In this document: piece after piece, positions 62,511 through 64,000 of the stretch
Layout of the letters: the number at the start of each line of letters is the position of its first letter
Position numbering within the stretch: position 1 is the stretch's first letter
Source of the DNA: CAVSDF01 sp963726715
Lineage (GTDB): Bacteria; Bacteroidota; Rhodothermia; Rhodothermales; BA12
Direction of reading: 5' to 3'
DNA: 64,000 bases
Assembly: GCA_963726715.1 (NCBI GenBank)
Contig: CAVSDF010000008.1
Coordinates: 186,001-250,000 of the forward strand
Translations under genes and position numbers: made by a program
Notes under the pieces: model-generated
What the model was told of the DNA's origin: nothing
Seen by the model: only the letters and a program-made list of their open reading frames with translations
Database searches by the model: none

Positions 62511-62900
62511 ATGAACACCGACCCGAAGCCCATCATCCAGGAAGTCAAAGTCAAAGGCGGCCAGCTGCTCGACAAGGTCCGCGAGATCATCGACGAAGGC
62601 AACGCCCGCCGCATCATCATCAAGACCGAAGACCGCACGCTCTTCGAGATCCCGATGATGGCGGGCGTCGGCGGCGCCGCCGCGGCCCTGTTCTTCGCGC
62701 CCGTTCTCGCCGCCATCGGCGCCATCGCCGCGCTCGTGACCGATGTCTCGGTCGTCGTCGAGCACGACGCCGACCGGGACGGCGTCCCCGAGTCGTCGAC
62801 GCAGGTCTTCGGCAAGAAGTCCGCCGCCCCGCACGCCGCCGACGACGCCAAGCCGTCCGCCACCGGTGGCAAGACGATGGGCAGCGAGCCGAAGAACTGA
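62511..62900 (+). CDS. DUF4342 domain protein
   Basis: Protein of 129 residues. VKVKGGQLLDKVREIIDEGN, ARRIIIKTEDRTLFEIPM and AALFFAPVLAAIGAIAALVTDVSVVVE are the conserved DUF4342 core: a helical start, a beta hairpin and one hydrophobic segment. The tail after residue ~90 is hydrophilic and low complexity. Proteins of this family are small, widespread and of unknown function; some are fused to UBA-like domains. It is divergent from the pilin gene. Confidence 0.85.
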   Translation: MNTDPKPIIQEVKVKGGQLLDKVREIIDEGNARRIIIKTEDRTLFEIPMMAGVGGAAAALFFAPVLAAIGAIAALVTDVSVVVEHDADRDGVPESSTQVFGKKSAAPHAADDAKPSATGGKTMGSEPKN

Positions 62901-62996
62901 CTGCGCCTCCACAGCGATGTCCCGCGGGGCCGTCTCCACTCCGGAGGCGGCCCCGCGTTGCGTCTCGATGGAGCGTCCACCCGGTCCACGTCCCCG

Positions 62997-63007
62997 ACCT
63001 GACAGGT
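62997..63007. repeat. single arm of the ACCTGTCAGGT repeat
   Basis: ACCTGACAGGT, itself a near-palindrome (ACCTG-A-CAGGT), stands alone in the gap between the DUF4342 and ammonia-lyase genes. The other members form hairpins with loops GCGGAG or TCCG; here no second arm is within 60 bp. Confidence 0.4.
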
Positions 63008-63109
63008 TCACCCTCCACGAAACGTCGTTCGTCGTGGGGCCGTCCATCGTCCGCCCGAACTCCGGCACGGCCTGCGGATTCTCACGCCGCTTCCTCTTCC
63101 CCGCCCCCG

Positions 63110-64000
63110 ATGACCCCGCTCCCCGTCACTGCCGCCGACGTCCGGGCCGCCGCCGCGCGCCTCGCGGGCGTCGCGCACCGCACGCCGGTTCTCACCTCGC
63201 GCACCGTCGACGCCGCGACCGGCGCCCGTGTCGTCTTCAAGGCCGAGCATCTGCAGCGCGCAGGCGCCTTCAAGTTTCGCGGCGCCTACAACAGCCTCGC
63301 CGTTCTGGACGATGAGGCGCGTGCTCGCGGCGTGATCACGTACTCGTCGGGCAACCACGCGGGCGCGCTCGCCCTCGCCGGACGGATTCTCGGCGTGGCC
63401 GTGACGGTCGTGATGCCGACGAACGCGCCCGCCGTCAAGGTCGCCGCGACGCGCGGCTACGGCGCCGAAATCGTGTTCTACGACCCGGCGGTCGACTCGC
63501 GCGAGGCCATCGGACGCGACCTCGCCGAGGCGCGCGGCCTCACGCTCGTGCCGCCCTACGACCACGCCCCCGTCGTCGCGGGCGCGGGTACGGCGGCGCT
63601 CGAACTCATCGAAGACGCCGGGCCGCTCGACCGCCTCCTCGTCTGCACCGGGGGCGGCGGTCTGCTCGCCGGAAGCGCCCTCGCCGCCGCCGACGCCTCG
63701 CCCGGCTGCCGCGTCGTCGGCGTCGAACCCGCCGCGGGCGACGACGCGCGGCGCAGCCTGATCGCCGGGCACATCGTCGCCAACGAGACCGTCCCCGACA
63801 CCCTCGCCGACGGTGCGCGGACGCCATCGCTCGGGCGTGTCAACTTCCCCATCGTCCAGCGCCTCGTCTCCGACATCGTGACCGTCGACGACGACGCGCT
63901 CCTCGACGCGCTGCGGTTCGTGTGGATGCGGATGAAGCAGGTCGTCGAGCCGACGGGCTGCCTCGGCATCGCGGCCCTGCTGAGCGGCGCCGTCGTGGCG
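63110..64000 (+). CDS. threonine/serine-type PLP ammonia-lyase (3' partial)
   Basis: 297 codons are visible and the frame is open at the window edge. Fold type II PLP enzyme of the serine/threonine dehydratase family. The Schiff-base Lys lies in GAFKFRGAYNS (residue ~50), SSGNHAGALALAG binds the phosphate side, and the tetraglycine loop CTGGGGLLAGSA (~180) binds the PLP phosphate. MKQVVEPTGCLGIAALLSG near the end matches the family. No ACT regulatory domain can be seen yet. It may be a biosynthetic threonine dehydratase, a racemase or a threo-3-hydroxyaspartate ammonia-lyase. Confidence 0.88.
   Translation, partial: MTPLPVTAADVRAAAARLAGVAHRTPVLTSRTVDAATGARVVFKAEHLQRAGAFKFRGAYNSLAVLDDEARARGVITYSSGNHAGALALAGRILGVAVTVVMPTNAPAVKVAATRGYGAEIVFYDPAVDSREAIGRDLAEARGLTLVPPYDHAPVVAGAGTAALELIEDAGPLDRLLVCTGGGGLLAGSALAAADASPGCRVVGVEPAAGDDARRSLIAGHIVANETVPDTLADGARTPSLGRVNFPIVQRLVSDIVTVDDDALLDALRFVWMRMKQVVEPTGCLGIAALLSGAVVA

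Overview
This 64 kb window is very GC-rich (I estimate about 70% G+C) and comes from a diderm bacterium. An LptD-type outer-membrane protein, a Wzi-like barrel, a TonB-dependent receptor paired with a lipoprotein, and pilins that start MGQQQ suggest the Bacteroidota/Rhodothermota side of the tree. That placement is an inference; no rRNA is present. No tRNA, rRNA, CRISPR array, transposase or prophage gene was recognised.

Layout. (1) 1-27492 is a surface-polysaccharide locus, almost all on the + strand with ATGA-type overlaps. It encodes a beta-helix protein, RfbD, a Wzx flippase, a Wzy-like polymerase, four glycosyltransferases, a methyltransferase, a NodB deacetylase, three copies of one acetyltransferase gene (one intact, two broken) around a formyltransferase, an asparagine-synthase-like amidotransferase, a WbpV-like epimerase with its WbpL-like transferase, and a PglC/PglD/PglE/PglF set predicted to make and transfer a bacillosamine-type diamino sugar. 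It ends with a phosphoglycosyltransferase split over two genes and a Wzi-like barrel on the - strand. (2) 27584-31201 holds a lipoprotein, a TonB receptor and a membrane protein on the - strand. (3) 31202-44857 is housekeeping and envelope: QueA, IspD, IspF, DedA, LptD, an M16 protease, an FAD oxidoreductase, RadC, FolB, a secreted orphan and a helix-hairpin-helix protein. (4) 45012-62216, all on the - strand, is a type IV pilus-like system: secretin PilQ, a PilO-PilP fusion, a PilM-PilN fusion, a PilT-like ATPase, three minor-pilin-like proteins, PilB, PilC, three MGQQQ pilin-like proteins, and an O-antigen-ligase/PglL-like enzyme between the pilin genes. (5) 62511-64000 holds a DUF4342 protein and a truncated PLP-dependent ammonia-lyase.

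How the parts may work together. The diamino-sugar genes and the ligase lying between pilin genes suggest that the pilin-like proteins are O-glycosylated with a bacillosamine-initiated glycan. Seven transcription units of the pilus region share an upstream motif, roughly CTTAAG-N16-CGATACC, which resembles sigma-28 promoters; most units are also separated by strong hairpins. Pilus assembly may therefore be one regulon of short units rather than one operon.

Caveat. More than twenty-five single-base frame breaks interrupt otherwise intact, conserved genes, mostly extra or missing G/C in GC-rich runs. Many are probably assembly indels. Frameshifted genes are therefore given as one feature over their full span, with the break noted. 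'Pseudogene' is used where decay looks biological or the breaks are many.
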